A DNA stretch of 64,000 nucleotides, taken from positions 1-64,000 of the forward strand of contig JAOQAI010000007.1 of NCBI GenBank assembly GCA_025963645.1, given 5' to 3'. This DNA is from Flaviaestuariibacter sp. (GTDB lineage: Bacteria > Bacteroidota > Bacteroidia > Chitinophagales > Chitinophagaceae). This document shows, in pieces, positions 24,522-32,749 of the stretch. A program made the position numbers and the translations under genes. The notes beneath the pieces were generated by a model. It searched no databases. It had not been told where the DNA came from and saw nothing but the letters and a program-made list of their open reading frames with translations. Each line of letters begins with the position of its first letter. Position 1 is the stretch's first letter.

Positions 24522-27260
24522 ATGAGACCGGTGCTATTCATATTCGCTGTACTATTGGGCTCTAATGCATTTAGTCAAACTACGCAAGTAAAAGGGTCTG
24601 TATTAGATTCCTTTAATAATGTAGCTTTAGAAAATGCCACGATTAAAATAATTCGATCTAAGGATTCTATTCTGATCGATTTCGCGAGGACGAACAAAAC
24701 TGGATATTTTGAGTTGATGATACCAAAGTCTGAGAAGTTTATTCTCATTTGTAGCTATCCAGGATTTGTAGATTATATCGAACAGAATCCTGAAAGTATT
24801 ACTGCTGAAGGAAAGATCTCTAAAGTTTATATGACTCCTCAACGCCTCGTGCTTCAAGAAGTTGTAGTTCGGCAGCAAATAGGAGCAATTAGAATGAGGG
24901 GTGATACGACAGAATACAAAGTTGATAGTTTTAAACTTAGTCGAGATGCAACGGTAGAAGAAATGCTTCGTGTTTTGCCTGGGATTCAAGTTGATAGTAA
25001 AGGTGTCATAAGTGTTCAAGGTAGAAGAGTAAAACAAGTTCTTGTGGATGGCGAAGAGTTTTTTAGCGAAGATCCTACATTAGTAACTCAAAATTTTAAG
25101 GCTGCATCGATTGATAAGGTACAAGTGTTCGATAAGAAAAGTGATCAAGCTGCTTTTACAGGTATAGATGATGGCAAAAGGTCTAAGACAATAAACTTAA
25201 AACTTAAGGAAACAGCTAAACAAGGGCACTTTGGAAATAGCCAAATAGGAGTAGGTAATGAAAGCTTTTATGATGGACGTTTATTTTTCAGCAAGTTTAG
25301 AAAGAAAGAAAAATTTGCAGTTTACTCCATTTATTCAAATACTGGTACTGCGGGTTTGTCGGAAAATGAAGAGGATACATATGGTGATAATACGGGATTA
25401 GGTTTCAGCAGTTTTTATCATCAGTTAGATGATTGGTCTGGTGTTTATGGGGGGCAAGGGATACCTTATTTAAAAACTATAGGGTTGCACTATGACAATA
25501 AATGGGAAAGCCCTTTTAAAGGGTTAAACTCAAACTTGAAATATTATCAGTTGAATGTGAAAGAGAGGGATACATTAGATATCAATTATAATCTTCCAGG
25601 CAAAACATTATTAAGTAGAGTATTTCAGGACAAAGACTATAAACTCGAACGCAAGAAAGTAAATTCTGTTATCGATGTTCAATTAGATTCTACTTCAACA
25701 TTAAAGATTTCTTTATATGGGGAGGACATTCATAAGACAACCTTATTGAGAGAAGCTTCACAGTTGTCAGAGTCTGGCGACAAAATGCTTAATATTAGCA
25801 ATCGACACCTTTCTACTGATGGTTCTACTACAACGTTAAGCGGATCGGCATTATGGCGGAAGCGTTTTCAAAAAAAGGGACGTACTGTATCATTAAATTT
25901 TTTATGGAATCGTTTTAGTAATGATGGAGAAGGCTATATAAATTCGGAAATCAAGTTTTATAACGGAATGTCTACTCCTCAGACTATTCAAAGCGTAGAT
26001 CAGCTAAAGACAAATGAGTTTATTAATCGAAGTATAAATGTGAAGGCGATATATACTGAACCTCTTCTGCCTAAAACATCGCTTATTATTAATGGAGGGT
26101 TTCAAAAGGATGATGCGACTGCACAAAGGCTTTCTTTTGATAGAAGTTCGACCAATAAATATGATTTATTAGATAGCTTTTATAGTAACGAGTATACTTT
26201 TAAAGTCACTTCCGGTCTTGGTGGCTTGCAATTGGTTCGAAGTGAGAAGAAAAGATCCGTTAGTGTTGGTAGTGATATAGCTATTACTAAATTTGATCAA
26301 CTTGATATTGGGAAAGCAGAAAACACAAATCGAAATTTTGTTAACTGGTATCCTAAGGCTAGTTTAAACTTGGTTCCAAACCCTAATAATTCAATAGTCC
26401 TAAGTTATACTGGTGCCACTATCCAACCACTTTTACATCAAATACAGCCATTATATAATAATATCGATCCCTTAAATATTGTTGTCGGTAACCCTAGTTT
26501 AAAGCCGACCTTTAATAGCACGTTTCGTATTATGTATATTAAATTTCAACCATTAAAGCAAAAGAGCTTGTGGGCTGACTTGTCATACTTGATACCAAAT
26601 CAAGGGATAAGTACAAATGAGTCAATTGATGCTTCAGGCAAAAGACAGATTCAATTTATTAACGTCAACGGTAATCGAGTTTTTAAAGCCTTAGTAAATT
26701 ACAACTTTCAAATAAAAGAGCCCAAAGTAGGTGTTGGTGTAAATACGACTGTAAACAATGCTGTGTTTCAGAGTATAATCAATAACGAAGAAGTTACTAC
26801 TCGAAATAATCAGTATCAAATATCAGTAGGGCTCAGTAAGTCGAAGCCAAACAAATGGGAATTTAATATCTCTAACTCTATTTCTTATAATCGTAATGCC
26901 AGTAATTTGAAATCTACAAAGGTTATAGATTATTGGCTGTATAGTGTGCAGCCATTACTTGAGGTACATGCAACAAAAAAAATGCGGATACATACAGATG
27001 GGTACTTGATGTTTCGTAGTAGTGTCCCAGGCTTTACTCAAGATAGATCCTTATTATTATGGAATGCTTGGATCGATCAGAAAATTATAGTTGATAAACT
27101 ATCTATACGTGGAAGTGTCAACGATATTTTGAACAATAATAATGGGCTTACAAGATTGTTAGGTAATTCTTACGTTATACAGTCAAAATTTAATACAATT
27201 AGACGATATTTCATGATTACTGCTTACCTGAAAATTAATCATACCCGTAACTTGAAATAA
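24522..27260 (+). CDS. TonB-dependent-type outer-membrane barrel protein
   Basis: A 912-residue protein with signal peptide LFIFAVLLGSNAFSQ, a carboxypeptidase-regulatory-like beta-sandwich (about 23-110, VKGSVLDSFNNVALENATI) and a plug-like segment (RVLPGIQVDSKGVISVQGR near 149-167) followed by a long barrel of the OMP_b-brl_3 type, ending in an aromatic-rich C-terminal strand. This arrangement is typical of TonB-linked receptors or exporters. In this cluster it may take up or release the peptide. A second, smaller reading frame inside (minus strand) is a shadow. Confidence 0.8.
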   Translation: MRPVLFIFAVLLGSNAFSQTTQVKGSVLDSFNNVALENATIKIIRSKDSILIDFARTNKTGYFELMIPKSEKFILICSYPGFVDYIEQNPESITAEGKISKVYMTPQRLVLQEVVVRQQIGAIRMRGDTTEYKVDSFKLSRDATVEEMLRVLPGIQVDSKGVISVQGRRVKQVLVDGEEFFSEDPTLVTQNFKAASIDKVQVFDKKSDQAAFTGIDDGKRSKTINLKLKETAKQGHFGNSQIGVGNESFYDGRLFFSKFRKKEKFAVYSIYSNTGTAGLSENEEDTYGDNTGLGFSSFYHQLDDWSGVYGGQGIPYLKTIGLHYDNKWESPFKGLNSNLKYYQLNVKERDTLDINYNLPGKTLLSRVFQDKDYKLERKKVNSVIDVQLDSTSTLKISLYGEDIHKTTLLREASQLSESGDKMLNISNRHLSTDGSTTTLSGSALWRKRFQKKGRTVSLNFLWNRFSNDGEGYINSEIKFYNGMSTPQTIQSVDQLKTNEFINRSINVKAIYTEPLLPKTSLIINGGFQKDDATAQRLSFDRSSTNKYDLLDSFYSNEYTFKVTSGLGGLQLVRSEKKRSVSVGSDIAITKFDQLDIGKAENTNRNFVNWYPKASLNLVPNPNNSIVLSYTGATIQPLLHQIQPLYNNIDPLNIVVGNPSLKPTFNSTFRIMYIKFQPLKQKSLWADLSYLIPNQGISTNESIDASGKRQIQFINVNGNRVFKALVNYNFQIKEPKVGVGVNTTVNNAVFQSIINNEEVTTRNNQYQISVGLSKSKPNKWEFNISNSISYNRNASNLKSTKVIDYWLYSVQPLLEVHATKKMRIHTDGYLMFRSSVPGFTQDRSLLLWNAWIDQKIIVDKLSIRGSVNDILNNNNGLTRLLGNSYVIQSKFNTIRRYFMITAYLKINHTRNLK

Positions 27261-27464
27261 CTCTAAGATAAGGGCTTACAACCTCACCGGCGACGCGTTT
27301 TCATCATAATGAAATGTCTAATCTCTCACAGCTTCGGGTTCTCATTAATTACATTCCAGATTAATGATTCAACTGATAAAATGATTGATTGTCACGTTTT
27401 TAGTAGGATCTATAGACAGTAAATTTAAAATTTGTCTCGTAAAGTCGATTCATTTAGGGTCTTC

Positions 27465-27485
27465 CGCGTATTAATACCTATTTTA
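27465..27485 (-). promoter_or_regulatory. Element-wide repeat motif, copy 6
   Basis: On the minus strand: AAATAGGTATTAATACG, core GTATTAATAC at 27468-27477. It lies 43 bp before the response regulator start, where an autoregulatory site would be expected. Confidence 0.6.
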
Positions 27486-27519
27486 TTTTCAAGAAATATT
27501 CAGTAGTTAGCGCTTTATT

Positions 27520-28191
27520 ATGCAAGAGAACTCGTCTGCTACAGTAGTGCCAATTAATATTATGGTTGTGGATGACCATGCCCTCTTTCGGGACGGTGTA
27601 AAACTGATGTTTGCAAAGCTTAAGCATCTAGGATTCAATATTGTAAATGAAGCTTCAAATGGTGTTGAAGCTATTAGGATTTTAGAAGAGGAGCAACCTG
27701 ATGTTATTTTAATGGATGTGCAGATGCCTGAGCTCAATGGCATAGGTGCCACCAATTTAATTTCGAAAAAGTACCCACATATTCCCATCATAGCTCTTTC
27801 GTCTTCTGATGATCTGTTTTATATCGAGGACATGATTAAAGCTGGTGCAAAGGGCTACACACTAAAAAATACAAACAAGGAAGAAATGGTAGCTGCTATT
27901 GAAGCCGTTTGTGCAGGCGGTACCTTTTATTCTCCGCTCATAGCGTCAAAGCTAGAAGCATCCGCTCATGAAAGGCAGGCTACACTTCATATCCCACCTC
28001 TTACCGAGAGAGAAAAAGAAGTAGTTGTGCTGCTATGCCAAGGGAAAAGTAATAAGGAAATTGCAAAAGCGCTTTTCATAAGTAAACGAACAGTTGAAGG
28101 TCATCGGAGTAATATCACACTTAAGTTAAGGTTACACCATCCTACAGATATTATGGCATACGCACTTAAGCATGGGATGTATAAGTTATAA
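27520..28191 (+). CDS. NarL/FixJ-type response regulator (LuxR HTH)
   Basis: A 223-residue two-domain regulator. The receiver has VVDDHALFRDG near residue 11, phospho-acceptor Asp in ILMDVQMP near residue 66, Ser/Thr switch in ALSSSDD and Lys in AKGYTLKNTN. The LuxR-type HTH is near 155-220: LTEREKEVVVLLCQGKSNKEIAKALFISKRTVEGHRSNI, in shortened form LTEREKEVVVLLCQGKS and KRTVEGHRSNI. No sensor kinase is in the window. Motif copy 6 stands directly upstream, so it may bind this motif element-wide. It is a strong candidate master regulator of the element. Confidence 0.85.
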   Translation: MQENSSATVVPINIMVVDDHALFRDGVKLMFAKLKHLGFNIVNEASNGVEAIRILEEEQPDVILMDVQMPELNGIGATNLISKKYPHIPIIALSSSDDLFYIEDMIKAGAKGYTLKNTNKEEMVAAIEAVCAGGTFYSPLIASKLEASAHERQATLHIPPLTEREKEVVVLLCQGKSNKEIAKALFISKRTVEGHRSNITLKLRLHHPTDIMAYALKHGMYKL

Positions 28192-28342
28192 AAAATGCCA
28201 GAAGCAAGTATCAGATTTAAACTTCAATAATTTGCTAAGCGGGGATATAGTGTGGAGTATCTATCTTTAAATTTTGAGCATCGTAGATGCTGCTTCTATA
28301 TAGTTTTCTGTTTGCTATGCTCCAGTGTAATCAATTTAAGTT

Positions 28343-29065
28343 ATGGCTACTAAACAAGAAAGGGTAAAGGCTCTATGGGAAGTTACTTTAAAAACATACA
28401 CTGAAGTATTTGCTTTCAATAAGATAACTACAGCTGCCTACAAGACACATTATCAAAGACAGTTTAGAAAGGATGAAAGAGAGGAGGTCTCTAATTATCA
28501 TCATTTTGTTGCAGAAAAGGCAAAGACATTAAAATTGCCGCCTATTGTTCATAAGACCTCTATCATATACGGCGTTTCCGCTTTTGAGGTGTTCTTTAAA
28601 AAGTTTCTAATTATTCTTTATCAGAGTGAGCCACGCGCACTAAAGAATAGTTCTCGAACATTGACATACGAGGAGATATTAAATTGCTCTACTATGAAGT
28701 CGTTGCAGTCAAAGATGATAGCGACAATTTTACATGACTTCTTTTATAAATCAATTGCAGAACAGATTGACCTCGTAACTAAAAAATTTGGATTTAAGTT
28801 TAAGTTCAACGCTGAAAAATCCACAATTTTCGATACGAATATTAACATTGAAAGACTAACGGAAATATTCTCTTTGAGAAATATCATCTTGCATAATGAT
28901 AGTGAGATCAATGAAATTTTTGTTGAAAAGAATCCGACTTCTAAATATAAGCTTGGAGACAAGTTGGTATTTCAAGCAGAGGATACTCTTGAGTTGCTTT
29001 ATTACCTCTTACAAATTGTTACCAAATTGTCCTACCAAGTTTTAGGTGAGAAAAAGAAAAAGTAG
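28343..29065 (+). CDS. HEPN-type protein (RN-x3-H motif)
   Basis: A 240-residue soluble protein. The C-terminal half holds LRNIILHND near residues 178-186, an R-N-x3-H motif that matches the active-site Rx4-6H of HEPN ribonucleases, the kind found in the RiboL-PSP-HEPN / MAE_28990-like group. Upstream, the protein is helical and charged. No nucleotidyltransferase (MNT) partner is adjacent, so it is not a standard toxin-antitoxin pair. It could act as an RNase that guards the element or cell. The preceding gap of 151 bp holds no recognised motif. Confidence 0.6.
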   Translation: MATKQERVKALWEVTLKTYTEVFAFNKITTAAYKTHYQRQFRKDEREEVSNYHHFVAEKAKTLKLPPIVHKTSIIYGVSAFEVFFKKFLIILYQSEPRALKNSSRTLTYEEILNCSTMKSLQSKMIATILHDFFYKSIAEQIDLVTKKFGFKFKFNAEKSTIFDTNINIERLTEIFSLRNIILHNDSEINEIFVEKNPTSKYKLGDKLVFQAEDTLELLYYLLQIVTKLSYQVLGEKKKK

Positions 29066-29090
29066 GAAAAACAGGTACAAATACGGATTG
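29066..29090 (+). promoter_or_regulatory. Element-wide repeat motif, copy 7
   Basis: GAAAAACAGGTACAAATACG; core GTACAAATAC (29075-29084), one base off the consensus core. It lies 61 bp before the ATG at 29145, the first gene of the translocase operon. Confidence 0.55.
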
Positions 29091-29144
29091 TTTTGTTTTT
29101 GAAGCGTTAGTAATTTCCAACTTATTGACCAAAACTACTCTACT

Positions 29145-29615
29145 ATGTCGTACATGGCAGCACTCATTTCTAATTGGATGATGACCTTCGAAGGATTACA
29201 ATTCTCTACAAAAGAGTTTTACCTGATGGTGGAAAAGCGAATTAAAGCTCACTCAGTTCCTGCAATTAAAATGTCGATTGTCAACTATAAAGAAGGTGGA
29301 ATATTGTCGGCAAGTCGTCAGTATATGCGAGTACAGTATCATGATTTGGCTTTTGAGATTTGTGCTGCGCCATTTGGTAATGACTTTTTTGTATCCTGGT
29401 GGTTTGGAAGTACCAGTAACATGCAAAAGGATTTAGCACGTAAGCTATTCAAGGGACTAGCTCAAGATACTTCTACTTACTATAAGCTAGATACCCAAGC
29501 GATGTTTAAGGAAAATGTGCGTTTGGCAGTAGCACGATCAATAGATGAAATGACTGCCGGCAAAGGTTTTAAGGTAGTTGATGCAAAGACATGGCAGATA
29601 GCTGAACCTGCGTAG
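29145..29615 (+). CDS. Hypothetical partner of the large translocase
   Basis: A 156-residue soluble alpha/beta protein, not recognised. It holds SVPAIKMSIVNYKEGG, RQYMRVQYHDLAFEICAAPFG and a C-terminal helical segment. Its stop is one base before the ATG of the 1005-residue translocase, so translation is coupled and the two are presumably made in equal amounts. It may be a chaperone, loader or structural partner. Motif copy 7 precedes it. Confidence 0.65.
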   Translation: MSYMAALISNWMMTFEGLQFSTKEFYLMVEKRIKAHSVPAIKMSIVNYKEGGILSASRQYMRVQYHDLAFEICAAPFGNDFFVSWWFGSTSNMQKDLARKLFKGLAQDTSTYYKLDTQAMFKENVRLAVARSIDEMTAGKGFKVVDAKTWQIAEPA

Positions 29616-29616
29616 T

Positions 29617-32600
29617 ATGCAGCAGTCATTATATTCCTATGCAACAGAACAATTCTATAAGTGGGAAAAACGTGGTCGGGGATGGTTCCTAGCGGATAGA
29701 CCTATTGACCTTGAGCCCCCGCATCATCCCTTTTTCTTTAATACGGGTAGCCCTGTTCCCATTGATGATGGAAGGCACCCATCGCTCTATCAAAGATTAA
29801 AAGAGCTCTTTAGGGAGCCAAAGAAGCAAATAGGTCATGTGCTTGGTCCCGGTTATTCCGCTCTTGAACTATTTCCATCAACTGAGGATTATGAACTGTG
29901 CGCATTTAAAGTAGCAATCCCAAAAGGGAAAAGTTGGTCGCCATTTGAGCATGAGCAGTGTTTGCTTATGCTCTCAAATTCTAAACACGCAGTTAGCTTT
30001 GAAATCATTGCTGATGCCGAGCAGATTTGCATTCAATTCGTGTGTCGTGCAGTTGAAAGCCCGTATGTACGCACCCAGCTACGCACCTATTTCTCCCATT
30101 GCAGCATTGAAAGTTTTGCGCTAGGTGTAGATGCCATTCTATTGGATGATGTGTATACACAAGTTCTAGACTTTGGTCTAGATGATGAGTACATGTGCCC
30201 AATCCACATGAATGATAAAGGCTCTCATGACCCCTACATGCCGCTATTGGGGGTTATGAATGAATTAGTAGGGGATGAGCGCATTGTAGTACAAATTCTT
30301 TTTTCAGGAACAGTTAATCCATGGGCAACAACCACAAAAGATGCTGTTACTGATGCAATAGGGAAATCTTTTTTTGTTAATGCACCAGAAATGCCAAAAC
30401 GGGCATTGGAAAAGACTTCTTCACCAATGTTTGCTGTAGTGGTTCGCTGTGCAGTGCAAACAAATAATGCGGAACGCGCTGAAGGATTACTTTACCAGTC
30501 AGCACATGCTATAACTCATTTTTCCAAGTCTTCATATAATTGTCTGCTACCGCTTAGTGGAAACGAGTACAGCTTTGAGGACCGCATCAGTGATATATAT
30601 CGGCGTGAATCACACCGCATGGGTATGCTCCTTAACGTACGGGAACTTATCACCCTTTTACATCTGCCTTACCTACATTCTCCGAAGCTTGGAGGAAATA
30701 GACGGAAAACAAAAGGGGTAGTTTGTGGCGATTCCGGCATAATCTTAGGAACAAATATTCATGAAGGAATAGAAACAGAAGTGTGCTTTACAGATACACA
30801 AAGACTCAAGCATACACACATCATCGGTGCTACGGGCACGGGTAAATCGACACTCCTTTTAAACCTAATTACACAAGACATAGATGCAGGTAACGGTATT
30901 TGTGTTATTGAGCCCCATGGAGATTTGATAGAGCGCACTTTACACACTATCCCGGAACACCGCATTCCTGATGTTTGTGTTATTGACCCTTCTGATACGG
31001 ACTACCCCGTAGGGCTCAATATATTAAAGGCAAATTCTGACATTGAAAAAGAAGTGTTGTCTTCTGATTTAGTCGCTGCTCTTAAAAGGCATGCAACATC
31101 ATGGGGAGATCAGATGAATTCTATTCTAGCAAACGCGATTTTGGTGTTTCTTGAAAGCAGTAGAGGTGGAAATTTAGTTGATCTTAAAGAGTTCCTTCTC
31201 GATAAAGTGTTTCGTGAAAAGGTACTGAGTACCGTATCTGATTCTCATATCTGCAACTACTGGCAAAAGCAATATCCGCTTTTGAAATCAAATTCCATTG
31301 GTCCTATTTTAACTAGGCTTGATTCATTTCTCCGCCCCAAACTCATTCGGAATATGATCGGGCAGAAAGAGGGGCTTGATTTTGAAGCTATGCTTGATGG
31401 AAAGAAGATCATATTGGTAAAGCTCTCACACGGCCTCATTGGGGAAGAAAATAGCTACCTATTAGGTTCATTCTTGGTGTCTAAGATTCAGCAGGCTGCA
31501 ATGGCACGACAAGCAAAAGCAGCGAGTGAACGAGCACCATTTTTCCTCTATATCGATGAATTTCAACACTTCATTACGCCATCCATGGCATCAATTCTTT
31601 CAGGTGCCAGAAAGTATGGACTTGGAATGACACTTGCCCATCAAAGCTTACAGCAACTGCAACGCTCGGATTCAGATATTGTAAATGCTGTGCTTTCAAA
31701 TGCGGGTACACGTATTTGTTTTAGGGTTGGGGATAATGATGCTAGAGTGCTTGAGAAAGGGTTTTCCTCATTTGAGGAGACGGATTTTCTCAAGCTTAAA
31801 ACAGGAGAAGCGATTTGCCGTATTGAGCGCTCTGATAATGACTTCTCACTGACAGTTAGGGAAGGGGGCAACGGTGCCGATACAGGGTTTCGAGATGAGA
31901 TTATTAAATCTTCAAGAGCCAAGTATGCAAAGCCTGTACAAAGGGATGTAAGCCCGATAAAGGAAGGCACTACGCAGAAAGAGGCGGTTCCAAGCACACA
32001 GACTAGTACAGAAGAACTAAAGTCTCCTATTGCGGAAACTACGAGGAAGCCCAAAAAGCAAGTTGAAGTTGTAGAGCGTTTTCATGAGCAAGTAAACGAA
32101 CCTGTTGAGGCAGATGTACAGAGCACGAGTAAGCATCGCTATTTACAAACACTCATTAAAAAAATTGCAGAGTCAAAAGGTTTCAAAGCTGACATTGAAC
32201 TCCTCACTCCAGATGGAAAGGGGAGAGTTGATGTGAGTTTAGAAAAAGAAGGCCTGAGAATAGCATGTGAAGTCTCCGTTACTACAGATGCTACATGGGA
32301 ACTGCATAATATCAAAAAGTGCCTTTCGGCAGGGTATGACCACATACTCCTCTGTTCTTCGCAACCCAAAATGATACAGTCAGTTCAATTAAAGATCAAA
32401 GGGGAATGCTCGAATGAAGAACAACAACGAATACGTGTCCTTGACCCGGAGGCCTTGTTTGCGTACTTAGATATGAACGAAAACACTACTTCGCAACAAC
32501 CAGTACGCATGAAAGGCTATCGGGTTAAGGTTAATTATAGCCCGACGAACGAGGAGGAATCGATTGGCAAAAAGCAATCAATTTCTAAAGTGGTCATAAA

Positions 32601-32634
32601 TTCCTTACGTAAAGGCACCAAGGGGAAAGGATAG
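29617..32634 (+). CDS. VirD4/TraD-like ATPase fused to nuclease-like domain
   Basis: A 1005-residue protein in three parts. Residues 1-390 form an N-terminal domain unlike common conjugation proteins. Residues 395-760 are a HerA/VirD4-type motor: Walker A IIGATGTGKST near 402-412, EPHGDL near 430, Walker B FFLYIDEFQHF near 641, and TLAHQSLQQL near 670. A linker rich in Lys, Glu and Thr follows. Residues 840-950 look like a restriction-endonuclease-like fold: GRVDVSL then IACEVSVTT near 868-890, giving D and E-x-S in the usual spacing; the Lys of the classic PD-(D/E)xK motif is missing or displaced. It may both pump and cut or bind DNA. It is the main candidate for moving the element. Confidence 0.8.
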   Translation: MQQSLYSYATEQFYKWEKRGRGWFLADRPIDLEPPHHPFFFNTGSPVPIDDGRHPSLYQRLKELFREPKKQIGHVLGPGYSALELFPSTEDYELCAFKVAIPKGKSWSPFEHEQCLLMLSNSKHAVSFEIIADAEQICIQFVCRAVESPYVRTQLRTYFSHCSIESFALGVDAILLDDVYTQVLDFGLDDEYMCPIHMNDKGSHDPYMPLLGVMNELVGDERIVVQILFSGTVNPWATTTKDAVTDAIGKSFFVNAPEMPKRALEKTSSPMFAVVVRCAVQTNNAERAEGLLYQSAHAITHFSKSSYNCLLPLSGNEYSFEDRISDIYRRESHRMGMLLNVRELITLLHLPYLHSPKLGGNRRKTKGVVCGDSGIILGTNIHEGIETEVCFTDTQRLKHTHIIGATGTGKSTLLLNLITQDIDAGNGICVIEPHGDLIERTLHTIPEHRIPDVCVIDPSDTDYPVGLNILKANSDIEKEVLSSDLVAALKRHATSWGDQMNSILANAILVFLESSRGGNLVDLKEFLLDKVFREKVLSTVSDSHICNYWQKQYPLLKSNSIGPILTRLDSFLRPKLIRNMIGQKEGLDFEAMLDGKKIILVKLSHGLIGEENSYLLGSFLVSKIQQAAMARQAKAASERAPFFLYIDEFQHFITPSMASILSGARKYGLGMTLAHQSLQQLQRSDSDIVNAVLSNAGTRICFRVGDNDARVLEKGFSSFEETDFLKLKTGEAICRIERSDNDFSLTVREGGNGADTGFRDEIIKSSRAKYAKPVQRDVSPIKEGTTQKEAVPSTQTSTEELKSPIAETTRKPKKQVEVVERFHEQVNEPVEADVQSTSKHRYLQTLIKKIAESKGFKADIELLTPDGKGRVDVSLEKEGLRIACEVSVTTDATWELHNIKKCLSAGYDHILLCSSQPKMIQSVQLKIKGECSNEEQQRIRVLDPEALFAYLDMNENTTSQQPVRMKGYRVKVNYSPTNEEESIGKKQSISKVVINSLRKGTKGKG

Positions 32635-32700
32635 CACAAAGACTTGCTACTTGTGACATTTTTCCTATTCTATCTAAAAGCATCTTAAACTCATACACTT

Positions 32701-32735
32701 AAATGAAACCGAGCTAAGCGCTCGATTGTTCATTT
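32701..32735. repeat. Imperfect hairpin before the integrase
   Basis: AAATGAA pairs with TTCATTT on the outside and CGAGC with GCTCG inside, with a TAAGC loop. It lies 15 bp before the serine recombinase ATG and is a candidate control site or leader hairpin. Confidence 0.45.
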
Positions 32736-32749
32736 AAAACGCAATATGT

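Noticed and set aside
24627-25037. 136-codon minus-strand frame inside the outer-membrane barrel gene
   Set aside because: Shadow of the plus-strand gene, without recognisable domain or start signal.
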